Source: Fibrobacterota bacterium (lineage in GTDB: Bacteria > Fibrobacterota > Fibrobacteria > UBA11236). Taken from it: 64,000 bases of DNA. The notes below the pieces were generated by a model that saw only the letters and a program-made list of their open reading frames with translations, was not told the origin of the DNA and made no database searches. Within the stretch, counting starts at the first letter, position 1, and every line of letters starts with the position of its first letter. The translations under genes were made by a program, and so were the position numbers. Shown here one piece after another: positions 8,477 through 17,278 of the stretch. Where the stretch lies: NCBI GenBank assembly GCA_947466585.1, contig CANIEU010000001.1, positions 174,414 to 238,413 on the forward strand, given 5' to 3'.

Positions 8477-9976
8477 ATGCAGCCACCCCTCTCGGCGGTT
8501 TCGGCCAAGGTTCAAGCGGCCTTGGCGGAACACGCGCGCAAGCGCGCAGCACTGGCCGAATCCATCAAGGCGGCGGGCGGAGCCGTGCGGCTCGGTAAAA
8601 GCACATCGAACCTGTTCCGCACGCGTAAAAATGCTTCCACCTCCCCCGTCAAATCGCTCGATGTACGCGCGTTCAATCAGGTGCTCTGCGTCGACGCCGA
8701 CAACCTGACGATGGACGTGGAAGGCATGACGCCCTACGAAACCGCCGTCGCGGCAGCGCTTGAAGCGGGCTGCCTGCCCGCGGTGGTGCCCGAACTCAAA
8801 ACCATCACCGTCGGCGGTGCGCTTACGGGCGTCGGCATCGAATCCTCTTCGTTCCGATACGGCTTCGTACACGAAACGGCGGTGGAACTGGACATCCTCC
8901 TTCCCGACGGGCGGCTCGTACTCTGCCGCCCCGACAACAAACACCGCGCGCTGTTCTACGGATTCGCCAACTCCTACGGCACGCTCGGTTACGTCATCCG
9001 CGCGCGCATCAAGATAGTGCGGGCCAAACCCTTCGTCGAACTGCGCCATCGGCGCTTCACCGAAGCGGCGCCCTTTCTCGCGGAGATGGCGCGCCTCTGC
9101 GAAGCAAATCGTCAAACCCCTTCCTCGGAACATTCCGCGTCGGGGAAGTCCTCGACCACTGAAGAAAAATGGGACTTCGTGGAAGGCTCCGTTTTCTCCG
9201 AGACGCTGCACGTTCTTACGACGGCGCGGTTCGTCGAAACGCTTCCTGCGGGCGCGCATGCAAGCGATTACAAATACCTGCGGGCATATTATAAAACGCT
9301 GGAAGAGTCGCCTGACGGAAAGAACGGGAAGGATGGAAAGACCCGCGACTTTCTCACCTCTTCGGATTACATCTGGCGCTGGGACACCGACTGGTTCTGG
9401 TGCTCGCGGCAGATGGGCATCGACGGATTCTGGAAGCGCCTACTGCTGGGCCGCTGGGTGTTCGGCTCGCGCAAGCTGTGGAAGATTTTCAACTGGTACC
9501 GCCGTAACGACATCGCGAATAAAATGGCGAAGATCTTCCCTTCCGCGCGCGAGCAGTTGAAGTGGGAACCCGTGATCCAGGATGTGGAAGTGCCCGCACG
9601 GCACGGCACGGAATTTCTGGAGTTTTTCCATCGGGAGATCGGCATCAAGCCGGTGTGGGTTTGCCCGGTACAGACCCCCGATCCTTCGGTACGCTTCGAT
9701 CTGTATACCATGACACCGGGCACCCTGTACCTGAACTTCGGCTTTTGGGACAGCGTGAAGACGCCGGTGCACATGCCTCCCGGGCACTTCAACCGGCTTG
9801 TCGAAAAGAAGGTCGAGGAGTTCGGCGGCCGCAAGAGCCTTTACTCGGAGTCGTTCTACACCGAAGAGGAATTCTGGCGCATCTACGACGGCACGGCCTA
9901 CGCCCGCCTCAAGGCGCTGTACGATCCCGAGGGACGGCTTTTGAACCTGTACCAGAAAACCGTGCGCTCGCTTTAA
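8477..9976 (+). CDS. FAD-binding oxidoreductase, DHCR24/TmsA-like
   Basis: A 499-residue FAD-linked oxidase-fold protein. The FAD-binding domain contains SNLFR near residue 45, VDADNLTMDVEGMTPYE (about 74-90), and PELKTITVGGALTGVGIESS near 104-123, the characteristic block of sterol-reductase-like flavoproteins. In actinobacteria, members of this family (TmsA/BfaA type) reduce a 10-methylene acyl chain made by a Cfa-like methyltransferase to a 10-methyl chain. Here it follows the Cfa-type gene by 9 nt, surely in one operon. A role in lipid modification is inferred from that context. Its 3' end overlaps the convergent ImuB-like gene by 68 nt. Confidence 0.78.
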   Translation: MQPPLSAVSAKVQAALAEHARKRAALAESIKAAGGAVRLGKSTSNLFRTRKNASTSPVKSLDVRAFNQVLCVDADNLTMDVEGMTPYETAVAAALEAGCLPAVVPELKTITVGGALTGVGIESSSFRYGFVHETAVELDILLPDGRLVLCRPDNKHRALFYGFANSYGTLGYVIRARIKIVRAKPFVELRHRRFTEAAPFLAEMARLCEANRQTPSSEHSASGKSSTTEEKWDFVEGSVFSETLHVLTTARFVETLPAGAHASDYKYLRAYYKTLEESPDGKNGKDGKTRDFLTSSDYIWRWDTDWFWCSRQMGIDGFWKRLLLGRWVFGSRKLWKIFNWYRRNDIANKMAKIFPSAREQLKWEPVIQDVEVPARHGTEFLEFFHREIGIKPVWVCPVQTPDPSVRFDLYTMTPGTLYLNFGFWDSVKTPVHMPPGHFNRLVEKKVEEFGGRKSLYSESFYTEEEFWRIYDGTAYARLKALYDPEGRLLNLYQKTVRSL

Positions 9977-11267
9977 CGGGACGCGGCGTACCCTTCCCCA
10001 CGTTCGATCCGCTCAGCACGTCGCCGAAGCCCCGCTTGTTGCGGATCCGGTCGATGGCCATCTGCAACGCCTCCTGCTTCCCCGCTCCCGCCTCTTCGAA
10101 CAACTCGCGCTGCCCCGTCTCCACCGCCGGTGCCGCCACCAGCATGCGCAGGCGGCGCAGGGCCACGCGCCGCTGGTAGAGTTCGAAGAACAGCGCCGCC
10201 GCGCTCTCCGCCAGCGGCAGAAACGCCGCCGTCGGCGGAAGCACCTTGACCGTGCGACGCGCGCTGCGCCCGTCGGAATACACCAACACCAACGTGAACC
10301 GGCCCGTCTTCATGGCGGCGCGGCGCAAGGCGTGCGCCAGCTTGTCGGCCGTAAGCCGCACTTGGTTGCGCAGCGCCTCCTCGTCGTTCAGGTCGTGCGG
10401 CAGCACCGTCTCCACCGCGAGCGGCTTGCGCCGCGCCACTACCGGCTCCAGATCCATTCCGCGCGCCAGGGTGTACAGCTTCTCCCCTTCGGGCCCGAAG
10501 CGCAGGGTCAATTCCTCCTTGCCCAGGCTGCGTACCGTCACGATCGTCTCCAGACCGTACTTGCGCAGGCGCGCGTGCGCGGCGGGAGAGAGCCCGGGCA
10601 ACAGCAGCGGCGACAACGCCTCCAACGCGCGCGCCTCCTCGCCGACGGGGCACACCCTGACGGAAGGCACGAGGAGATCCTCCACACCGATTTTCTTTCG
10701 CAATGGAACACGGAACGATGCGCGGGATACCACGCGCCACAACTCGCGCGACAGAACCCGCGCCACCACCTGCGAGGCGGCCACGCCGATCATCACCGAA
10801 TCCAGCCCGAGGCGCAGCAGCGCCTCTCGCAAATGCGCGGCCCAGGTTTCGGGCGCGTACTTTCGGGAGGCGGGCGTTCCCGTCATATCAAGCATCGCCC
10901 CGCCGTTGTCGCGCACGGTGAACTCGGGCGTGCAGCGCATCCAGAGCGCCCGCATCCGTTCGCGCAGCGCGGCCTCCGCCGCCGGATCGCGCGAGACGAT
11001 TTCCACCCGCGATGTACCCCGCCAACGGCGCTGCACGAGAAACACCGGCAGCCCGGGCCGCACGCCCCACGCCTCCGCCGCCGACGAAACTTCCGTCACG
11101 ACGGTTTTGTGACTCTCCACATTCTGCTCCACCACCGCGAACGGCTTGCCCCGCAACTCCGGACGCGCCACCGCCAGCGCCTGTGCCACAAAGTGCGGAA
11201 CCGTGACGGCGGCAAATTGCGGGATAGTAGGAATTTTGTCGAAGACTTTGGTTTTTTCAGGCGGCAT
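9909..11267 (-). CDS. imuB: ImuB-like catalytically inactive Y-family polymerase
   Basis: A 452-residue UmuC/DinB-like protein. The N-terminal palm region is recognisable (AVVEQNVESHKTVVTEVSSAA, then WGVRPGLPV), but the catalytic residues are gone. The segment aligned to the usual SLDEAYLD reads RDNGGAMLD near residue 120, so the Asp-Glu pair is replaced by Gly-Gly, and the first metal Asp near the N-terminus is also absent. This is the ImuB condition: ImuB scaffolds the DnaE2 mutasome through the beta clamp. It lies directly downstream of a dnaE2-like gene with an 11-nt overlap, so the two are made together. No imuA is visible. The C-terminal 100 residues do not resemble a finger or little-finger domain that I can name. 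Confidence 0.78.
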   Translation of the reverse strand: MPPEKTKVFDKIPTIPQFAAVTVPHFVAQALAVARPELRGKPFAVVEQNVESHKTVVTEVSSAAEAWGVRPGLPVFLVQRRWRGTSRVEIVSRDPAAEAALRERMRALWMRCTPEFTVRDNGGAMLDMTGTPASRKYAPETWAAHLREALLRLGLDSVMIGVAASQVVARVLSRELWRVVSRASFRVPLRKKIGVEDLLVPSVRVCPVGEEARALEALSPLLLPGLSPAAHARLRKYGLETIVTVRSLGKEELTLRFGPEGEKLYTLARGMDLEPVVARRKPLAVETVLPHDLNDEEALRNQVRLTADKLAHALRRAAMKTGRFTLVLVYSDGRSARRTVKVLPPTAAFLPLAESAAALFFELYQRRVALRRLRMLVAAPAVETGQRELFEEAGAGKQEALQMAIDRIRNKRGFGDVLSGSNVGKGTPRPVKASARFSGTGSKAVPRDRTAP

Positions 11268-14200
11268 GGATGCGGATCCCCTCGGTGGCGGGATCCTGCG
11301 GCATCGTCCCGTCGCTTCCGGACATTCTTTGGGACACGCCGCCCGCCGCGCCTGCGGGCATGCCCGCCTTCAACTTCGCCGATGCGCGTTTGAAGTCGAC
11401 CAGGTTGGGCGTGTACGCCACCGGGCGCACGCGCTCCGCTTCCAAAGAAAACGTGTCCCAATCCGCCGTGACCTTGCCCCAGATCTCGAAGGGCCCGCTG
11501 TCGAGCAACGCCTCGTCCCAACGTTCCAGCATGTCAGGCCAAAAGATCACATCCACCGTGCCACTGCGATCTTCGAGCGTGAGGAACTTCATCAACCTCC
11601 CGCTTTTCTGCACCATATGAAACCGTTCCGTCATCTGCAACCCGAACACCTTCACGCGCTGCCCCGCGAAGCGGCCCAACTCCGCAGAGGGCACGGCATC
11701 GCGCGCGGCGGGGTGCAGGTCGAGCACGTCGAGCGGGTTGCCCGAGAGCATGTACCCGAACAGTTGCTTCTCGTTGAGGCAGCGCTCCATCAAGGTGACA
11801 TCGCGCAAATCCTTCGGAATGCCATATAAAAGTGCGGCGGAACCGCGCCGAACCTCATTAAGCGCGGCGGAACCGCGCCGCGCAGGGTCCGAACCTTCCT
11901 CTTGCATACCATCGAACAACGAAAGGGAATCGTTCGCGCGCGCGGACACCTTGTTGTAAATGCCGTCGAGATGGTAGAGCAGTTCGGGCTGGGTCATGCC
12001 GAAACCGTCGAACGCGCCCGCGAGAATGAAATTCTCGGTCTCCTTGCGACCGGCGGGGACGCGTCGCAGAAAATCCTCGAGATCGCGGAAGATTCCCGAA
12101 GCACGCGCCGTCTGCAGGGCACCCCTCGTCCCGCTTGTGATGTTCCGCAGGTGCACGAAACCCGGACGGATGTTCTTTTGGCCTTGTTCCTCGGAACCGA
12201 CGTACTTCTCGGTGGAGGCATTGATGTCGACGGGTAAAAGATTGATCCCGAGGCGACACGCTTCGTTGAGATACACCTCGCGCCGGTAGAACCCGTGGTT
12301 GTTGGAGATCACGGCGGAGAGGAACTCGGCAGGATGATGGGCCTTGAGCCACACGCATTGGTACGAGAGCTGGGCATAGCTCGCCGAATGCGATTTGCAG
12401 AACGAGAATCCCGTGAAGGAGGCCACGCGCTCCCACAGCGCTTCCGCCTGCGCACGCGTGAGCCCGCGCTCCAGTTTGGGATTGGTCATGCACCCGGTGA
12501 CGAACTCCTCCGCCAACTCCCGCAGCGCGGGCGTAGAAAGCGCCCCGTCGTGCTGGCTGTTCATCTGCTTGCGCACCGCGTCGGCGCGCTTGAACGACAG
12601 CCCCGCCACCTCGTGGCAGATCTTGGTGACGTCCTCCTGGAACGCGCACACGTCGTGGGTGGCGCCCAGAATCGGTTCGAGCGACGGGTGCAGGAACTCC
12701 CAATCCTTCACCGGCGGATGCATCTTGGCCTTGCGGTGGCGCTCCACGTACGTTTTCGCGTACGCGGTACCGGCGGGGCGGATCAGGGACGAGGTCACGA
12801 TCACCTCGTCGAAGGTCTCCACGTCGGCCTTTTTGTTGAGGCGCGTTTGCGCGGGGCTTTCGAGATAGAACACGCCGCGCAGGTTGCCCGAGCGCATCAG
12901 CGCTTTTGCCTTGGGATCGGCGTAACACTTCTGCAAATCCCACACCTCGGGATCGGGCTTCCCCTGCACCCGGACCTGCTCCAGCGCATCGCGCAGCACC
13001 GACAGCGAGCCATTGCCCAGCAGATCGAATTTGATCAGCCCCAATTCGTCGATGCCGCTGTGCATATCGATCTGGGTGATGAGCCGCGCACTTTGGTTCC
13101 CCAGCGCGCCACCTGCAGAGCTTCGCGACCACTCACAGGCCACGTGCCGCCACACGGGCTCGTTGGTGATGAGCAGACCGCCGGGATGCTGGCCGAGAAA
13201 GCGCGGGCGTCCCTCGATGCGCCGCGCCCACATTCCGATCTCGCGGAGGGAGTCGTCTTCGCGGCGGCGCTGCTTGCTGTCGCGGGCCCCGAGCACCTCG
13301 GTGATCTGCTCCTCCGCATAACCGAACACCTTCGCGGTTTCACGGAATGCCGCCTTGTAACGGAAATGCTGGAAGGTGCAGGTAATGGCCACGCGGTCGC
13401 GCCCGTAACGCTTGACCACGTGCTCCAAAATCTTCTCGCGCTCGTCCCAACCGAAGTCGAGATCCGCGTCGGGCGGGCTGGCGCGGTCCTCGTTGAGGAA
13501 GCGCTGAAAGTACAGGTTGTGCTCGATGGGATCGAGCCGCCCCACGCCGAGGTTGTAGAACGTCAGCGAGTTGGCCGCCGAACCGCGCAGCAGCGAGCAA
13601 TCCATCGGCCGGCGGTACGGCCCTGAAAACATCTTTCCGGCCGCACGGAACACGTCCTGCACCATGAGGAAGTACGACGCGTATCCCAGTTTGGAAATCA
13701 CGCCCAGCTCCATCTCCTGAATCTCCGCCGCGCGCGCGAACTCCGGCTTTCCCGCATAGTGCGCACGCAAGCCCTGCCGTGCCTCCTGCGCCAGAAAGCT
13801 CTCGGGCGTGTGACCCGCGGGCACGTCGATGCGCGGCATCACCCAACCGTTCAGCGGCGGACGCGCGCGGCACAGCGCGGCGATGCGTTCGGCGTTCGCA
13901 AGGGCGTCGGGACGATCCTCGAACAATTCACGCATTCCGAAGCGTCCTTGTTTTTCATCAGGGGGACGCAACCACGCGCCTTCGGAAACGGTTTCGCCGG
14001 GACGCAAGCGCGACAAGGTGGAATTGAGATCCATGGATCGAAGAATGCGGTGGAGTTCATGCTCCGTCCGGTCCGTGAACCAGGCGTCCCCGCTGGCCGC
14101 GAGAGGCACGCTCTCGCGGTCGCACCACGCTTCGAGGGCGCGGCTCCGTGCGCGGGCCTCCGCATCGTTCCGTACGCTGTGCCGAACCAACGCTCCGTAC

Positions 14201-14616
14201 AATCGTTCCCGGTTCGGCCCGCGCGCGAGCGACGCCAGCACGTCGAGGTTCGCGGACAGCAGGAGAAGATTCGGCCACGGCGTGGCGAAGGTCTCGGCGA
14301 TGCTGAACCCCACCCCGTTCATCTGCCGTCGTGAGATCAGCTCGCACAGGTCGCCGTAGCCGGTGTCGTTCAGCGCGAGCAGCGTCAAGGATCTTTCCGG
14401 ATGCGCGGCTTCGCGGAGTTCCACGCCGAGAATGGGATGCAGCCCCTGACGTTCGCATTCCTGGTGGAACAGGATGAGTCCGCTCATGTGATTGACGTCG
14501 GTGAGCGCGACGGAGCGGTAGCCCAAGGCCTTGGCGGCGGCGACCCAACGCGGAACATCCCCCACTCCGGCGAGGAGGGAAAATTCCGAGTGAATACCTA
14601 AGGCTGTCGTGAGCAC
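11257..14616 (-). CDS. dnaE2: Error-prone DNA polymerase III alpha subunit, DnaE2/ImuC-like
   Basis: A 1119-residue C-family polymerase. The N-terminal PHP domain has GIHSEFSLLAG where the canonical sequence begins HxH, and TDVNH where TDHD is usual, so metal binding there is likely lost. The palm is intact: PDADLDF near 382-388 supplies two catalytic Asp and IKFDLLG near 528 the third. VFYLESPAQ, the tandem HhH region and an OB fold (about 985-1075) follow. The pairing with an ImuB-like protein points to translesion synthesis rather than main replication. The start is GTG at 14616, just after a TATATT box, and could be leaderless. The order dnaE2-imuB without imuA is unusual. Confidence 0.85.
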   Translation of the reverse strand: MLTTALGIHSEFSLLAGVGDVPRWVAAAKALGYRSVALTDVNHMSGLILFHQECERQGLHPILGVELREAAHPERSLTLLALNDTGYGDLCELISRRQMNGVGFSIAETFATPWPNLLLLSANLDVLASLARGPNRERLYGALVRHSVRNDAEARARSRALEAWCDRESVPLAASGDAWFTDRTEHELHRILRSMDLNSTLSRLRPGETVSEGAWLRPPDEKQGRFGMRELFEDRPDALANAERIAALCRARPPLNGWVMPRIDVPAGHTPESFLAQEARQGLRAHYAGKPEFARAAEIQEMELGVISKLGYASYFLMVQDVFRAAGKMFSGPYRRPMDCSLLRGSAANSLTFYNLGVGRLDPIEHNLYFQRFLNEDRASPPDADLDFGWDEREKILEHVVKRYGRDRVAITCTFQHFRYKAAFRETAKVFGYAEEQITEVLGARDSKQRRREDDSLREIGMWARRIEGRPRFLGQHPGGLLITNEPVWRHVACEWSRSSAGGALGNQSARLITQIDMHSGIDELGLIKFDLLGNGSLSVLRDALEQVRVQGKPDPEVWDLQKCYADPKAKALMRSGNLRGVFYLESPAQTRLNKKADVETFDEVIVTSSLIRPAGTAYAKTYVERHRKAKMHPPVKDWEFLHPSLEPILGATHDVCAFQEDVTKICHEVAGLSFKRADAVRKQMNSQHDGALSTPALRELAEEFVTGCMTNPKLERGLTRAQAEALWERVASFTGFSFCKSHSASYAQLSYQCVWLKAHHPAEFLSAVISNNHGFYRREVYLNEACRLGINLLPVDINASTEKYVGSEEQGQKNIRPGFVHLRNITSGTRGALQTARASGIFRDLEDFLRRVPAGRKETENFILAGAFDGFGMTQPELLYHLDGIYNKVSARANDSLSLFDGMQEEGSDPARRGSAALNEVRRGSAALLYGIPKDLRDVTLMERCLNEKQLFGYMLSGNPLDVLDLHPAARDAVPSAELGRFAGQRVKVFGLQMTERFHMVQKSGRLMKFLTLEDRSGTVDVIFWPDMLERWDEALLDSGPFEIWGKVTADWDTFSLEAERVRPVAYTPNLVDFKRASAKLKAGMPAGAAGGVSQRMSGSDGTMPQDPATEGIRIHAA
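11832..11883. repeat. Palindromic 30-bp direct repeat inside dnaE2
   Basis: Two copies of a GC-rich unit with the shared core GCGGCGGAACCGCGCCG (11834-11850 and 11864-11880) lie 30 bp apart in the dnaE2 reading frame. The second copy forms a perfect hairpin, GCGCGGCG (11862-11869) with CGCCGCGC (11876-11883). The encoded protein reads RRGSAAL twice, in a loop between the HhH and OB regions. It looks like an in-frame palindromic insertion that has duplicated. Confidence 0.6.
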
Positions 14617-14622
14617 AGGCGC

Positions 14623-14628
14623 AATATA
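14623..14628 (-). promoter_or_regulatory. Candidate -10 box for the dnaE2-imuB operon
   Basis: TATATT on the minus strand ends 6 nt before the GTG start of dnaE2. A poor -35 (TTTAGA) sits 18 nt upstream. If used, the mRNA would begin at or next to the start codon. I see no LexA-like operator. Confidence 0.3.
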
Positions 14629-14654
14629 GTGCTTTTTTGAGCAGCATCTAAAGC

Positions 14655-14685
14655 CTTAAAAAACCACTGAATTCCACGAATTCAG
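14655..14685 (-). terminator. Terminator of the uronate operon
   Basis: A perfect 8-bp stem, CTGAATTC (14667-14674) with GAATTCAG (14678-14685) and a 3-nt loop, is followed on the minus strand by TGG and six T residues (14663-14658). It lies between the KDG kinase stop and dnaE2, both on the minus strand, and insulates dnaE2 from the operon. Confidence 0.75.
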
Positions 14686-14715
14686 GGGCCTCGAAACCTT
14701 CGCCCGGATTTTAAC

Positions 14716-15810
14716 TCACCGCGCGACTCGAGCCGAGCCACCCTTCATCAAGTGCTCCACCTCGGCCAGAGACGCCATCGACGTGTCGCCCGGCGTGGTC
14801 ATGGCCAGCGCGCCGTGGGCCGCGCCGTATTCCACCGCCAGCGCGGCGTCGTTCTTTTCCATCAACCCGTACACCAGACCCGAAGCGAAGGAATCGCCGC
14901 CGCCGACGCGGTCGTAGATCTCCAGCCCCTCGCGCACGGCGGACTCGTAGAACTTGCCGTCAGACCAACAGATCGCCGCCCAGTCGTTGATGGTGGCCGA
15001 CTTCACCGTGCGCAGCGTCGTCGCCACCACGGAGAGATGAGAAAACTCTTGCGTCACGGCACCGATCATTTTCTTGAAGTTCGACGTGTCCAAAGCCGAG
15101 AGATTCTCGTCCGTGCCGTCCACATGGAAACCCAAACAGGCGGTGAAGTCTTCCTCGTTCCCGATCAACACGTCCACGTATTTCACGAGACGACGGTTGA
15201 CTTCTTGGGCCTTCTTCTGCCCGCCGAAATTCTTCCACAGGCTGGGGCGGTAGTTGAGATCGTACGAGATGATCGTGCCGTGTTTCTTGGCCGCGATCAT
15301 GGCCTCCTCGATCACGTCGGCGGTGGTTCCGGAGAGCCCGGCGTAAATGCCGCCGGTGTGTAGCCAGCGTGCGCCGTCCTTGCCGAAAATGCTTTCCCAG
15401 TCGATGTCGCCCTTCTTGAGTTGCGAGACCGCCGTGTGGCCGCGATCGGAGGTGCCCGCCGCGCCACGCGCGCCGAAGCCGCGTTCCGTGAAGTTGAGCC
15501 CGTTGCGCACGCTGCGGCCGATGCCGTCGTACGGACGCCAGAGAATGTGACGCGTGTCTACCCCGCCCTGCAGGATGAAGTCCTCGACCAAACGGCCGAC
15601 ATCGTTGTCGGCGAAAGCGGTGACCACCGCGGTGCGCAAACCGAAGCAGCGGCGCAGGCCGCGCGCCACGTTGTATTCGCCGCCGCCTTCCCAGGCCGTG
15701 AAGGTGCGGGCGGTGCGCACGCGCATATCGCCGGGATCGAGACGCAGCATGACTTCGCCGAGGGAGACTTCGTCGAACAGGCAGGAGGATTTGGGTTTGA
15801 TCGTAAGCAT
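14716..15810 (-). CDS. kdgK: PfkB-family sugar kinase, probable 2-keto-3-deoxygluconate kinase
   Basis: A 364-residue ribokinase/PfkB-type kinase. The catalytic and anion-hole motif VGGGDSFASGL lies near residue 297 (canonical DTxGAGD), and the N-terminal substrate region has GGEYNVARGL. It ends the minus-strand operon directly after a KDPG aldolase. The reaction assigned, KDG + ATP to KDPG, rests on this pairing. It is somewhat longer than typical KdgK (about 310 residues), with an insertion around residues 100-130. A GAGGGAAC purine tract precedes the ATG. Fructokinase-like activity cannot be excluded from sequence alone. Confidence 0.8.
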   Translation of the reverse strand: MLTIKPKSSCLFDEVSLGEVMLRLDPGDMRVRTARTFTAWEGGGEYNVARGLRRCFGLRTAVVTAFADNDVGRLVEDFILQGGVDTRHILWRPYDGIGRSVRNGLNFTERGFGARGAAGTSDRGHTAVSQLKKGDIDWESIFGKDGARWLHTGGIYAGLSGTTADVIEEAMIAAKKHGTIISYDLNYRPSLWKNFGGQKKAQEVNRRLVKYVDVLIGNEEDFTACLGFHVDGTDENLSALDTSNFKKMIGAVTQEFSHLSVVATTLRTVKSATINDWAAICWSDGKFYESAVREGLEIYDRVGGGDSFASGLVYGLMEKNDAALAVEYGAAHGALAMTTPGDTSMASLAEVEHLMKGGSARVAR

Positions 15811-15834
15811 GTGGGTTCCCTCTGCGGCGAGGCG

Positions 15835-16476
15835 CTACGCCGCCGGCCGAATCTTTTGAACAACGGCAACCGCTTCGGCGGCCAGGCGCGTGATTTCTTT
15901 CCAGTTCTTGTTGGCGATCAACTGGGGGGCCACCATCCAGCTTCCGCCCACGGCCAGCACCGAGGAGATTTGCAGGTAGGAGGGCAGTTTGGCGAGATCG
16001 ATCGAGCCCGTGGGAACGAAACGGATGCCGCGCACCGGAGCGGAAACCGCCTTGAGAAAGGGCGCGCCGCCGGCCGGCTCGGCCGGAAAGAATTTTTGCA
16101 CGGAGAAACCGGCTTCGAGCGCGGCGCCCATTTCGGACGGCGTCAGTACGCCCGGCACAAACGGAAGACCCTTCTTGAGGGCGTATTCCGCGGTCTTAGG
16201 AATAAAGCTCGGTGCCAACGCGAAGGTCGCGCCTAGATCCATCGCCTGATCGACCTGTTCGGGTTTCATCACCGTGCCCGCACCGAGCAACAGTCCGGGA
16301 ACCTTGGCCATGGCGGCGATGGCCTTGCCCGCCGCCGCCGTGCGGAAGGTGACCTCGGCAAGCGGAAGACCGCCCGCGATGAGCGCTTCCGCGAGCGGTA
16401 CGGCAGCTTCCGCGTCTTCGATCACGATGACGGGCATGAGGCCGATGGATCCGATTTTGTCGAAGATGTTCTGCAT
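15835..16476 (-). CDS. eda: 2-dehydro-3-deoxyphosphogluconate (KDPG) aldolase
   Basis: A 213-residue class I aldolase that splits KDPG into pyruvate and glyceraldehyde 3-phosphate. The Schiff-base lysine sits in VQKFFPAEPAGG near residue 125, and the catalytic glutamate region LAEVTFRTAA near 40 is intact. The length and motifs match Eda/4-hydroxy-2-oxoglutarate aldolases. It lies 24 nt upstream of the sugar kinase in the same operon, so the two complete the lower half of the uronate pathway. Confidence 0.92.
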   Translation of the reverse strand: MQNIFDKIGSIGLMPVIVIEDAEAAVPLAEALIAGGLPLAEVTFRTAAAGKAIAAMAKVPGLLLGAGTVMKPEQVDQAMDLGATFALAPSFIPKTAEYALKKGLPFVPGVLTPSEMGAALEAGFSVQKFFPAEPAGGAPFLKAVSAPVRGIRFVPTGSIDLAKLPSYLQISSVLAVGGSWMVAPQLIANKNWKEITRLAAEAVAVVQKIRPAA

Positions 16477-16492
16477 TTGCGTCCCTGTCGAT

Positions 16493-17278
16493 TTACAAAC
16501 GTTGCAGCGTCAAGCCACCGTCTACGTGTAGCACGGTACCCGTGCTGTAAGGCACATCACCGCGCGCCAGAGCAGCTACGGCGCGGCCCACGTCTTCGGG
16601 AGTGCCCCAGCGCGGATCGACGAGCAATCCGTTCGCGATCAGCGTATCGTACTTGCCGGTCACACCGGCGGTCATGTCGGTGGCGATGATGCCCGGGCGC
16701 ACCTCGTACACGGGAATACCGAACTCGCCGAGACGCGCGGCGAACAACTTCACGGCCATCGCGAGACCCGCCTTGCTGATGCAATAGTCGCCGCGGTTCA
16801 CCGAGGCCACCTCGGCCGAAACCGATGTCACGGTGACGACGGAACCTTCAAAGGTCGCGTCGGCCTTTTTCTGGCGGACCATGTAATTCGCGGCGGCCTG
16901 TGTCAGGAAGTACGGTCCTTGCAGGTTGATGCGCATGAGGCGTTCGAAACTTTCTTCGCCCGCCTCCAGCACGTCGGCGCGCACGTCGGGCGCGACACCC
17001 GCGTTGTTGACCAGCACGTGCAGAGCACCATAGTGCTTTTCGACGGCCGCGATGAGGTTGTCGCGGTCGGCCTTGGAACCGATGTCGGCGCGCACGTACA
17101 GCACTTCGGCGCCCGCTTCTTTTACGGCCGCACGCAGCTTTTCGACGGACTCTTTCGCGGCCGCTTCGTCGCGCAAACCGCACACCGCGAGGTTGAAGCC
17201 ACTTTTACCGAGGGCGGTAGCGACGCCAAAGCCGATGCCGCGCGTTCCGCCCGTAACGATTGCAACGCGCTTTGTCAT
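16493..17278 (-). CDS. Short-chain dehydrogenase/reductase of the uronate operon (KduD/FabG-like)
   Basis: A 261-residue classical SDR. The NAD(P)-binding TGGTRGIG is at residues 9-16, NNAG near 92, the catalytic Ser in TVTSVSAE near 150 and YCISK near 165. The family covers KduD, FabG and many sugar dehydrogenases. The operon position (between GH88 and Eda) suggests reduction of 4-deoxy-5-keto or 2,5-diketo uronate intermediates to KDG. The start was set at the ATG at 17278, which overlaps the GH88 stop as ATGA; the longer frame upstream runs inside the GH88 gene and lacks family similarity. A methionine-poor N-terminus starting MTKRVAIVTGG is typical. Confidence 0.85.
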   Translation of the reverse strand: MTKRVAIVTGGTRGIGFGVATALGKSGFNLAVCGLRDEAAAKESVEKLRAAVKEAGAEVLYVRADIGSKADRDNLIAAVEKHYGALHVLVNNAGVAPDVRADVLEAGEESFERLMRINLQGPYFLTQAAANYMVRQKKADATFEGSVVTVTSVSAEVASVNRGDYCISKAGLAMAVKLFAARLGEFGIPVYEVRPGIIATDMTAGVTGKYDTLIANGLLVDPRWGTPEDVGRAVAALARGDVPYSTGTVLHVDGGLTLQRL

